Source: Ricordea florida
Taxonomy: Eukaryota > Cnidaria > Anthozoa > Corallimorpharia > Ricordeidae
Direction of reading: 5' to 3'
Assembly: GCA_949710005.1 (NCBI GenBank)
Contig: OX453275.1
Span: 32,716,218-32,780,217 of the forward strand
Length of the DNA stretch: 64,000 nt
Shown: positions 54,726 through 64,000 of the stretch, in pieces
Position numbering within the stretch: the first letter of the stretch is position 1
Layout of the letters: each line of letters begins with the position of its first letter
Position numbers and translations under genes: made by a program
Notes under the pieces: generated by a model
Seen by the model: only the letters and a program-made list of their open reading frames with translations
Told to the model about the DNA's origin: nothing
Databases searched by the model: none

Positions 54726-57700
54726 CTGGAACCGCAAACAGCAAGAATTAGTCTAATGTATTATCATTAATATCCAAACTACCCTTCCAAAGAACAAAAG
54801 TGTTTTCTGTATTCAAAACATTGAGAGCAATGCCCTTCATTAGTAGACACGAAACGAAGTCTGTATAGAACCACAGGATTATCAATTTTTATCTAAATCG
54901 CCTGAATGCTGTATTGTATTGAATGTGTTGTATTGTAATCTTTGAATAGTAACACGACGAGCAACAAAAAGAGACAGAAGTATTGCATGACACAATGGTT
55001 ACCTGCAGATGCACTGTACGTTACAGATAGTTGTACCCATACTCCTAGTGGCACAGCAGTCTCCATGTCATAAGCCGTTTTTCCCACGTACACTTTTATA
55101 CTGACATCATTAACAATAGCGAAGGTGAATGCCTCTGCGTAGCAGATGATTGTTCCTCCAAGAGCATCCACCTTAGCAAAGAGTTGTAAGGTAAAGTCCT
55201 TTCCATTGACAAAGGAGGTGTTTAAGGAACGCGTGAATGCAACGCTGCTGTTAAACTTCAAAGCAAAACCGTTGGCTGTTATTTGTCTTTGTTCTTCGTA
55301 GTCGGTAGAGCCAAACAAGAAAAGCGAGTCGAGTACGAAGACTCTCCACTGATACCTGAACCTCTTGACAATTGCTTCCTGAGTGATGTCACGACCCCAA
55401 TACACAATACCCGAACTGTTTGTAAAATCATTAGCAATATAGGAGTCGCAAGACGAGCAAAGTCCAGAGGCCACATCGCACTGGTCGATGGATGAAACAA
55501 GTTGGAACGATAAATATTTCTGCCATGATTTGATTCGGAGCAGAGTAAACGTGTTCGTTGAATTCCGCGTTATTTCAAATGACTGTGGAGACGGTTTGTG
55601 GAATCGAAAGCCATTGCCCAGAGTCAGAGTAGTCGATCCAGTTAGTCTTCGATTGATCCAAACCAGTGGCGGTCCAGTACTAGTATAGGAAGCCCTCACC
55701 GTGAAGTTTGTTAAACCAGTCTTTACACCTATAGCTGATATACAAAACGATCTATGCATGCAAGGAACTTGGCGGACTTGGGCAGAAAAACTGGAAGTTT
55801 TAAGCAAATAGAATTCTCCGAATGTTCCAAAATTGTAACTGGCACCGTCGAACGTTGTGTAATGTGCTGCCCCAAATCCTTGGCAGGTAGGGATATGAAT
55901 TATACTCCGATTAACCGATACAGCAACAGAGCAGTCTGAACCAATCCAGCCAGGAGAACATACTCCGCAATCATTTGAAGAATTTGATGAAATTGGACAA
56001 CTACAGCTGCCGGTTGTAATGTTACACGGAGATTGCCCGCTGCATGGCGACTGCGATCCTCCTGGACACTCGCTGGTACAATTTTCACCATAGAAACCTT
56101 TCATACAGTGACAGCCACCGTGGCTTCGATTCCCTGGAACGCCAAATGTACATCTTTGTGAGCATTTCTCTCCATACCAGACTGGAAAGTTTACGGCATC
56201 AATGAGTTGACAGAATGTTCGTGCGTACCACAAGGGAGACCCATGAGAAAGGCGGTAAAAATCCGACATTGCTATCACTGTCCAATAAGCGTCGCGTAGG
56301 TAGCCCGTTCGAGTAACTGTCCAAACACACGACATGTGATAAAACCAAAGAGTGGCAGTGTCCAGATTTGAATTTTGTAACGTTAGAGAGCCACCGAAGA
56401 TCAGGTCGTAACATTTCTGATTTGCGTTCATCCATTTTTCACCAAATCTGAAACTGTAAGCGCTCGCAGTATCCACAGAAAACTGCGATATATCAACAGT
56501 CGAGTAGACCCACATTGGTCCTTGCCATATGCCGGACCGAAACGTGATATGTGCACTAGAAACACAGTCATATGCCGTCTCACCTTCGCCTTCATTGAAT
56601 TTCCAAAGACTAGCCAGGTTCTGAAATCGGACATTGCAGTCCACATTTCGTTTCCAATTGGCAGAGATTGTGAATGGATCCAGTTTCTGGTTCCATATTC
56701 GTAGTTCATCAATTTGGCCAATAAATCCTTCTGTGAGCGGCAGTTGTAGTGAAGATGGCGGTGGATGGAAATATCCCAGAGCCAAAATACCTCCCGGCTC
56801 GAATACATTGACAGTACTGGAAATAGGGAAATTTCGGCTGCTTACCCGCCCGGTGTCATCTATGTGATAGAACTGAAGAATTCTCGTCGATTTAGACCAC
56901 ACAAGTGCGATCTGATTCCACTTTTCCATCTGTAGCAACGCAAGTGTGTCCAAAACCGTGTCATCATAACGAAGTTGGATTACGCCAGAGCTGACGATAA
57001 CAGCAAACATCTTTGTACTTGCGTAAGAAATTAATGTTCCGTTTTGACTTCCGCCTCGAACCATGAATTCAATGGTAATGTCTGAAGAGGAAAAGCTGTA
57101 AATTTCTCCTGAGTGAACACCAGAGTTATTGAAATACAGTGCGTAGCCTCCTCCGTGAAGCTCTCGTTTTTCTCCGTAGGCATTGATGTCGTACACAAAA
57201 AGACTGTCGCCCTGTCTTATTTGCCAGGATGGAGCGTAAACCCCGTGTATGTAAGATTGAGAAACGTTCTGAGCGGTCACCATAGCTCCATCTCTGCTTG
57301 AGAGGTCTTCATACGGATTGGCGTTACAGCTGCCCCAGAGTCCTTGGCTAGCCTGGCAGTACGTGTGATTGTCAACTCGCAGATGGATATCTAAATATTT
57401 ATCGTACAGTCGGATGGACATATGGACACCGTATACTGAGGCCAAGACAAATTGTAATCGTGAAACGCGTTGGAAAATGAAGCCGTGACTTCTTGGACCA
57501 AAGTTAAATTGGAGATGAGTTGCTATTTTACCGTCAACATACACAATCGGATCCTCTTGGAGGCTAAACCTTGCGTGGACCAAAAGTGTGTTTTGTCCTA
57601 CCCTCACTGCCACGGCATTGAAGCACGAGCTGGATCTGTAGCAAGTGACCATCCGAGTCTGAACTTCAAATATCTGCGACAATATCATGTGATATTCTCC

Positions 57701-60700
57701 ATTCCCCAAAAGGTTATAGCCAGTTCCATCGAGTGTTATGATGGAGCCATGTCCAAATGCCGCCGCTGTTTGATTATTTGGACTTTGCACGATGACTGAG
57801 CAGTCCAGACCATACCAGCCTGAAGAACACGTCATGCAGCTATTGTCCCCACCCCAGTTAGGATCGCATGAGCACATTCCTGTTGTCCTGTTGCATACTC
57901 CATTGCTGTAACATGGTTGTGCTTGTGGGAGTCCAGGACACTCATGCTGACAGGCAGGGCCCCAGAAGCCATCTTGGCATGAGCATGTATAGAAGTCAAT
58001 CGATTCCTGAAAGACGCAAACATATATTCATTTCAGTGGTTCAGTTGAGTGCGAAATCGAAATCGACTCTGCCATTGAGATAATTTAGGTCACCAGTTGA
58101 AGTCCCCTTTTAAAATGTTGTAAGAGGCAGCTATATAACCAAATTTGACAAATTTTAAATAAATAATAGGTCATGTAGGTATAGTATTTAACCCTTCAAA
58201 TACCAATAGTGATCAGCATCTATTTTCTCCTAATCATATCAATACTTAGTAATAAAAGTACGTAATGAGAATTTAGGTGGATTATCAGCAATGATCAACT
58301 GTGGAGATAATCGTAAGTATTCATTCTCTTAACTGGTACCGTACAAAATTTATGAAGACCACATAATAGAATTTTTATCTTGACACTGGGGCTTCATAAA
58401 ATGGTTCGTATCCTCTTAAACGGAGCCCATACTCCCACAACGTTACGTACGTTGTTCGATGGAATAGTCACGTCTGAGCATGTCATAGAATCGACCATTG
58501 ACAAAGATACGACTGCTGCCTCTCTCCTGTTGGATACTGGGAATGCAACAACCCAGGCAATGGGATCCGAGTCTGTCAACCTGTAGTAAAGAGAAAGCCT
58601 TAGTCGTGGGACATTCTCTAACTCATTAAGGCGACAGAGAAAAAAATAAACAGCTGTGCCTGCAATGCACGTTAGTCTATTATCAGAACTGTGAAATTAC
58701 TGAGCGCATACAGTCGGAAACATAAGGAACTGTTCAGTTAGAGATGCCTGTGGTGTGAAAAGTACAAACGCGGAGCATTCATACTACAGATCTGGGAGTT
58801 AGTGCAGTTGATGTTAATTAAGCAACAAATAAACGTATGCAGCTTTGAAACGGAAAATACAGTGTTACTACTGAATAGTCAAGCCTGACACGTCAAAGTA
58901 AGTGAATAAGAACTGGCGAATTTCAGATGATTGGCTTCCTGCATAATAACCGCTTACTAACCGAGCAAGCTAGCTTAATACGTCGTTTATTATTGTTTGT
59001 TATTGTCGGGCCATTCATACTTATTCTTCTGTTAAAACACATTTCCGAATTGAACAAAACGCAAAAACGCACTTCGTTTTCAAGTTCTGTAGTATATTTC
59101 ATGTAGTTTCTTTGAAGGAGATTATTTACACGAATCCTTTTTCCTGTTTTTTTTTTCGCAAATTTTGAATTTGCCGTTTTGTAAACGAAAACTTCACGGC
59201 GCATGACCGTTTCCATGGAAACGCTACGTATGGAAAAATCCCGACCGAAAAAGAATCAATCAAAACGTTCGGATTCTCCTCAAGTGAAGACTACCTTGCC
59301 ATATAATAAATCCTCGTTATTCACGGAATACGCTCATTCGGTCATCGTACCTTACTCTGAACACTCTGTGGTGCCGACCAGGTACAAATTTGCGAGGTTG
59401 ACCATAATCTTCGGTTGGTAGCGGCACTAAGTTGTTTGTCACGTTCTGAACACCACTGGTCTTGCGAACAAATCCTGTCAGACCACCAGGAACAATTTCG
59501 AGATACGGTCTCGTAAAGAAGTTCTCCGGACCTACAATCAAGTACACATTATGAGGATTTCGGTTGTGGTATCCAAACCACGCAAACACTTCTCCAGCAT
59601 CACTAGTGGACAAGCAGCTTAATATTGGTTCAACTGGGAGTTTTCCTGAGTCTCCATCGCGTTTATCACGGTATTGCGCGTGAGATGTCACGCAATCAAT
59701 GTCACATCTGTCACCTACATGTGCACCATCGCAGCTGGTGCAAGTTGGTAGTCCCCAACCAATGCTGCAGACATCACAGCTACTGCCGTTCCAGTACCCT
59801 AGAATTGTATCATTGTGACAGATGCACTGATCTTTGTTTTGTCCCGTTGCATTACCATGGACACAATAAACATTACAGCCCACTGGCCAACCGATGTAGT
59901 TTGCAACACATTGTTCACAATCAGATCCCGTGTACTGTGGTAAGCAGCGCTCACACGAGCTTCCATCAAAACCATGGTTGCAAAAGCATGTTGGAATGTC
60001 GCCCAGTAGCCTGCAGCTTCCTCTGTCACTACACATGGGTTGACCGGGGCACACAAGCTGACTGCAGTCATCTCCATCAAAGCCTTGGTTACAAAGGCAA
60101 ACTGCCGTGGATGATACGCCCTGTTGTACACACGCTCCCCTACCACTACAGTCTGGTTCCCCGGGACAGTCAATAAACTCACAATTCACACCTTTCCATC
60201 CCAAATCGCATGAGCACGCACTTTGATTGCAGTTTCCGTGTTCGTTACATTCAATGTTACAAGCTAGTCCTGTGAAACAGGAATCACACATGCAGTTCAC
60301 GCTGTTTGGGGGATGCTCCCTGCCATGAATACAAGGCAACTCGCATGCTGGACCCATTGTATTGTTAGTACAGTTTACACATATGGGAGGGTCAATCTCT
60401 CCGAAACAAGTTCCTAGATCATTGCAGTCCGGGACGCCAGGACAGTCTGGGAGATCACAACCTGCACCTTTCCACCCGTTAAAGCAATCACATTGTTGGG
60501 TAACAAGCAGACAAACTCCATGGCCAGTGCAGTCCACCCCTTCTCCTGGACAACCGACCGTTTCACATTTATCCCCTCGCCAACCGCTATCGCACAAACA
60601 TTTTCCTTGTTCACACCTTCCATGTGCATTACATTCAGTTCCACAATCAACTCCAGTATGGCAGCTATCACATTTGCACGTGTCGCCGCCTGGTGTCTTG

Positions 60701-63197
60701 ATAACCGTTCCATTAATGCATCTTTGACTGCAGGCCTCTCCCATAAAGCCTGAGTCACAAGAAACACACACCGGAGGATCGTGATTACTGCCATCGCACA
60801 CACCGTGTCCACTACAGTTTCCTCCGCCTGGACATTGTGTTATATGGCAACCAACTCCGGTCCAACCCGGGCGGCAGTAGCAAAGTCCTAACGCTGTAAT
60901 GCAAGAACCATGACCAGAACAATCAGAACCCCATCCAGGACATCCTTTCTGGTCACAAGTAGGACCACGCCACCCTTCAAATCCACAGTCACATCCACTT
61001 TTTGTACAGTTCCCTCGCTCTGAACACTCTAACTCACATGTAACGTCACTATAACATGTATCGCACTCGCAAACAAATGTGCCATCTGGAGTTTCCTGAG
61101 GTTGGCCATGTTCACATTTTGTCTCACATGCCCTACCCATCCAGCCTTTGTCGCACGCGCAGTAGGATAGTAATCCTGATGACGTACAGTTTCCATGGCC
61201 ACTGCACATTGGTGTGCCAGGGCACGCAGCCTTCTCACAGCCTCTCCCTGCCCATCCTGGATTACAGTCACACGTGTGAGTAGCACTATTACACGTTCCA
61301 CGACCAGAGCAATCCGTATTAAACAAGCCAGGGCATCCCTTCTTTTCGCAGTATTGTCCACGCCACCCTTCGAATCCACAGATGCACTGACTGTCGATGC
61401 ATGTAGCATTAGGTCTAGAAAAACAGAACTCATCACACTGTATTCCACTATAGCATGGGTCACAGTCACAGAGTGTTGGATCATTCTTGTTCTGGGTACC
61501 GTTTACACAAGGTGTTTCACAAGCTATGCCTGCCCAGCCCTGTTGACAGTCTCCACAGTAGGGAGTCTCAGCTGGTATACACTGGCCACGGTTATTGCAG
61601 TCTGGCTCCCCAGGGCAGTCTGTTTTGTCGCAACCTTTTCCTGTAGATTTTAAACAAGATTGTTTGAAAACTGTTCAGAGCGAAGGTTGGTTTGTTATGT
61701 ATCTTTCAGGACACCCTGTATAACCCCATCATTTACCAAAAAAGGAAGGCGTGAAGTGCGTGGCTTGTGGTATCTCTAATGTGTATTGTTCATATTATGA
61801 ATTGTATGGTACCTATTTCACAAAATATCTTTCTTCGTACTGTCATATGTTGCACATAACGGCAAGCCAGACATGAAACTAAGGCAATAATACAAATGCA
61901 AGTTTATGAAAATAAACCAAATCTAGTCTTCAGCCATATAGGTTTTTCTCATTTCTTAGTTAATGTGTTCAACTAAAATTTTCAGACAGGCAACACACCA
62001 ACTGTGGAATCGTTAATTAAAGCTTACCGCTCCAGCCAGGATCACAAATACATGTTTGTGACGCCGTCAGGCACTGCCCATGTCCTGAGCAGTCCTTTTG
62101 GTAGCCAGGACACCCTTGCTTTTCACAGTACGTTCCTCTCCAACCAATAGAGCCACAGTCGCATTCACCATTCTCGTCACATGTACCACCATGACCAGAA
62201 CACAGCATATCACAGGCAGGCCCGTTATAACATGGGTCGCATTTACAAGTATGGTCACTCTCGGGCATGCCAAACTTACACGGCAGTTCACACGCTATGC
62301 CCATCCAACCTTTAGAGCAATTGCATTTCGGTTCATCATTGTCTGTGGCAGGAGGTTCACAAACGCCTCGATTGTTACAGTCTGGAGAACCCGGACAGTC
62401 TGGAATGTCACACGCTTTCCCAGACCAGCCAGGAATACATCGGCAGACCATGGTCCCTTTGTTGCATGTTCCATGATTACTACAGTCATACGGCCATCCT
62501 GGGCAACTAGGTATATGACAAACATCACCTTTGAAACCTGATTCTTTGTCGCAGACACACTTTTTATCAACGCAGTGCCCGTTTTTGGAACACTCCAGAT
62601 TGCAGCCTGTCCCCGAGTAACATGGATCGCAAATGCACCCTGATAAGTTTCCAAAGTTTGTTCCCTTGATGCATGGAATTTCACACGCCTCGCCAGCCCA
62701 GAGCGGTTCACAGTTACATATCCTTGGATTGGTATTGCTGCAAGCACCGTGGCCTGAACAGATAGGATTACCTGGGCAGTCTGGCGTGCTGCAATCATCA
62801 CCGGTCCACCCTTGACTGCAAATGCACTTCTGCAGTTTAGTGTTACAAAAACCGTGATCAAAATCGGTGCACTGTCCTGGACAGCCTTCTAGTTCGCAAT
62901 ATTTGCCAAGATGAGCAGCGCCTTCTTCTTGGTAGCATATACATTTGTCACTTACACACTCTCCAAATCCAGAACATTCACTCTGGCATCCGCTTCCAGT
63001 GAAGCAGGGATCACAGACACAAACACCTTTCTCAGGATGGCCATGTATACACGGATCGTTACACGCCGGGCCCATCCAGCCACTGGTACAGTTTATACAT
63101 TCCGGTGTTACTCGGTTTGTTGAGTTGCAGAATCCACGGCCAAAGCAGTTTGGAACTCCTGGACAATCTGGGAGATGGCATCCGATTCCCGTCCAAC
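40315..63197 (-). CDS. Giant EGF/VWD/LamG single-pass membrane protein, 5' partial
   Basis: Five exons in the window: 63197-62028, 61640-59351, 58580-58451, 58006-55003, 54725-40315. Phases agree at all four junctions, giving 21,005 nt or about 7,000 residues. The start and signal peptide lie beyond the right edge. Domain order: about 15 EGF pairs of 'CPG.p.CsGhG.C' type; a Cys-poor module (GYHNRNP...GQPRKFVPGRHH); nine units of EGF, VWD-like, LamG-like and C8-like domains; one transmembrane helix; an 82-residue cytosolic tail with seven arginines at the membrane and ESHV at the end. It is a type I surface protein, probably for adhesion or matrix binding, judged from domains only. I do not recognise a named vertebrate orthologue. 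Corals have skeletal-matrix proteins with EGF and LamG domains, but I cannot link this gene to them. Most of it is in one 14.4-kb exon. Confidence 0.9.
40318..40563 (-). other. Cytosolic tail with PDZ-binding C-terminus
   Basis: Eighty-two residues follow the membrane helix. Seven arginines come first (stop-transfer signal), then an acidic Ser/Thr segment (DEYTSDTESEG) and a second basic patch (RKKLIR). The final four residues are Glu-Ser-His-Val, which fits the class I PDZ ligand pattern S/T-x-V. Confidence 0.8.
40564..40632 (-). other. Single transmembrane helix of the giant protein
   Basis: Twenty-three hydrophobic residues (VAVITVSVFLFILFILIII followed by VVLC) are directly bounded by the arginine cluster on the cytosolic side and by Pro/Thr/Glu residues on the outer side. 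Confidence 0.92.
55003..58006 (-). CDS. Exon of the giant gene: EGF/VWD/LamG/C8 units 1-2
   Basis: A 3,004-nt exon, phase 0 at its acceptor (TTTCAG|GAA at 58006) and phase 1 at its donor (GCAG|GTAACC at 55003). It opens with an EGF domain (CSCQDGFWGPAC), then a VWD-like domain, a LamG-like domain (GFIGQIDELRIW), a C8-like domain, and a second EGF (CHCMKGFYGENC) with VWD-like domain. The donor falls inside the second LamG-like domain, between the 'LSVTYSASAG' and 'VLTYYQLDAKG' strands. The next intron is only 277 bp. Confidence 0.93.
58451..58580 (-). CDS. Small linker exon of the giant gene
   Basis: A 130-nt exon between TACAG at 58581 and AAC|GTACGT at 58451. Only the frame starting LTDSDPIAWVVAFPV joins both neighbours: it needs the upstream donor AAG|GTACGA at 59351 rather than the stronger-looking AGA|GTAAGG six bases before it. 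It completes the 'PGRHH.VFRV' module and leads into the first EGF of the repeat array, with a possible N-glycosylation site (NES) at the junction. Confidence 0.8.
59351..61640 (-). CDS. Exon of the giant gene: EGF array, second part
   Basis: A 2,290-nt exon with about nine 'CPG...C..G.C' EGF domains. They alternate with EGF domains of the form 'CDPCY.G..C...C...G.C', forming a two-domain super-repeat, and a few looser cysteine-rich units follow (CERCLPQYTGSDCEQC, CSIGWGLPTC). The last about 110 residues are not EGF: they hold AWFGYHNRNPHNVYLIVGPE and GQPRKFVPGRHHRVF, described under findings. Confidence 0.93.
62028..63197 (-). CDS. Exon of the giant gene: EGF array, first visible part
   Basis: A 1,170-nt exon from TACTAG|GT at 63197 to GCG|GTAAGC at 62028, entering in phase 1 and leaving in phase 1, so it can be duplicated without breaking the frame. 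It contains six 'CPG' EGF domains (for example CPGNPICSGHGAC and CPGSPDCNNRGVC) alternating with 'CDPCY.G' EGF domains. Earlier exons must lie beyond the window because there is no signal peptide or start. Confidence 0.92.
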
Positions 63198-64000
63198 CTA
63201 GTAAAACATTTGATCAACAATACAAAGAGTAAGAGTTAAAAATAAAAATCCCAATACAAATATGAAGAAAAATGATAGCAATTTTATCATAACTATAATT
63301 AAGGATTTTTTTCTTGGGGTGACAAGCAACAAAATAAGCTCAAAAATACTATTTAGATGAACGTTGTTCTCAGTTCGCACTTTTAATTTGCCACTAGGTG
63401 GATTGTGGGGAAAAAAACGTGTTGCAGGCATACTTTGAGCAATGTTTGCTTTTAAATAATGTTTGACACAGTACTTGGCTGTGAATATATGGGATAAATG
63501 TGGATGAAACTTGAAAACAACGTTGTAAGTCTTGAATTTGCTACGCAATGCAAACAGTTATTCCTTGTTAAGACTTCCACAAATATGTATAATGAATGTA
63601 TAATGATTGGCTGGTGGGATAAAATAAGATAGTGTTGAGTCAATTTTCAACACCATCGTTTAATAGTTCCAACGTGACTTGGTCGTCGTTTAATGCCATC
63701 GCATGCGCAGTTTAAATCATACCCTTTAAGTAATGGTCCGCGTAAGAACTAGGCAGGTCAAACGCAAAATCGATTCAAAAGTGTGAACTCTTAATTATTA
63801 ATATCAATTAAATCGACGAATCTGATTGGTGGACGGCCAAAAATCGCCGAAAAAACAATGAAAAACCCGACATAAACAACATTTTTCTCCTTAGTTTTCC
63901 CCTGGTCCCTCCTGTCTACCTCACGGTCAAATATTAGCATTGTTCTATGCGCCAATCAAAAATTAGAGCTATTGCACTAGCCTATTGTTCTTTTGCCTAG
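63198..64000. other. Intron of the giant gene, no exon seen
   Basis: AT-rich with no cysteine-rich EGF-like frame on the minus strand and no repeat I can define. The upstream exon therefore lies outside the window. Confidence 0.6.

Noticed and set aside
58394-58560. Reading the linker exon in the frame VDRLGSHCLGCC...
   Set aside because: This frame joins the stronger upstream donor but cannot splice in phase to the exon at 58006. The LTDSDPIAW frame joins both sides.
59625-60176. 183-codon plus-strand frame rich in His, Cys and Ser
   Set aside because: Antisense to the EGF array; the cysteine and histidine content mirrors EGF codons on the other strand.
1-64000. CRISPR arrays, bacterial operons or phage genes
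   Set aside because: No regular spacer array, ribosome binding site pattern or polycistronic layout; the window is plainly eukaryotic.

Overview
This is a 64 kb piece of an animal nuclear genome, most likely an anthozoan cnidarian such as a coral. It has many short exons with GT-AG introns, AT-rich introns packed with short inverted-repeat DNA transposons, a tRNA-headed SINE, and a very large modular extracellular protein of a kind common in marine invertebrates. The lineage call is inference from gene content and repeat style; no diagnostic marker gene is present.

Left part (1-10 kb). A minus-strand gene, rebuilt here from six exons (9829 down to about 1597), encodes a single PH domain closest to the second PH domain of ADAP/centaurin-alpha, followed by a tail with repeated Tyr-x-x-Val motifs. 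Its first exon lies about 450 bp from, and divergent to, the next gene, so the two probably share a promoter. A 78-bp near-perfect palindrome sits in that gap.

Middle (10.3-36.7 kb). A complete plus-strand HID1 gene (Golgi/TGN dense-core-vesicle factor, Dymeclin superfamily) can be read through 29 exons without a frame break, giving 784 residues against 788 in human as I recall it. One of its introns is GC-AG. Its introns hold a full 2.38-kb integrase-encoding DNA transposon with TATA target-site duplications, related small elements, foldback elements, hAT-like elements, nested SINE insertions, a LINE remnant and two apparent captured 5' ends of Crypton-type recombinase genes.

Right part (36.7-64 kb). 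After a 3.6-kb intergenic stretch, a convergent minus-strand gene runs off the right edge. The part in the window codes for about 7,000 residues. In protein order these are: about 15 tandem EGF pairs, an unusual 'NRNP...GQP..F.PGRHH' module, then nine copies of an EGF / VWD-like / LamG-like / C8-like unit, one transmembrane helix, and an 82-residue basic-acidic tail ending in a class I PDZ ligand. Most of the repeat array, 4,802 codons, lies in a single uninterrupted 14.4-kb exon. I regard this gene as the most unusual object in the window.
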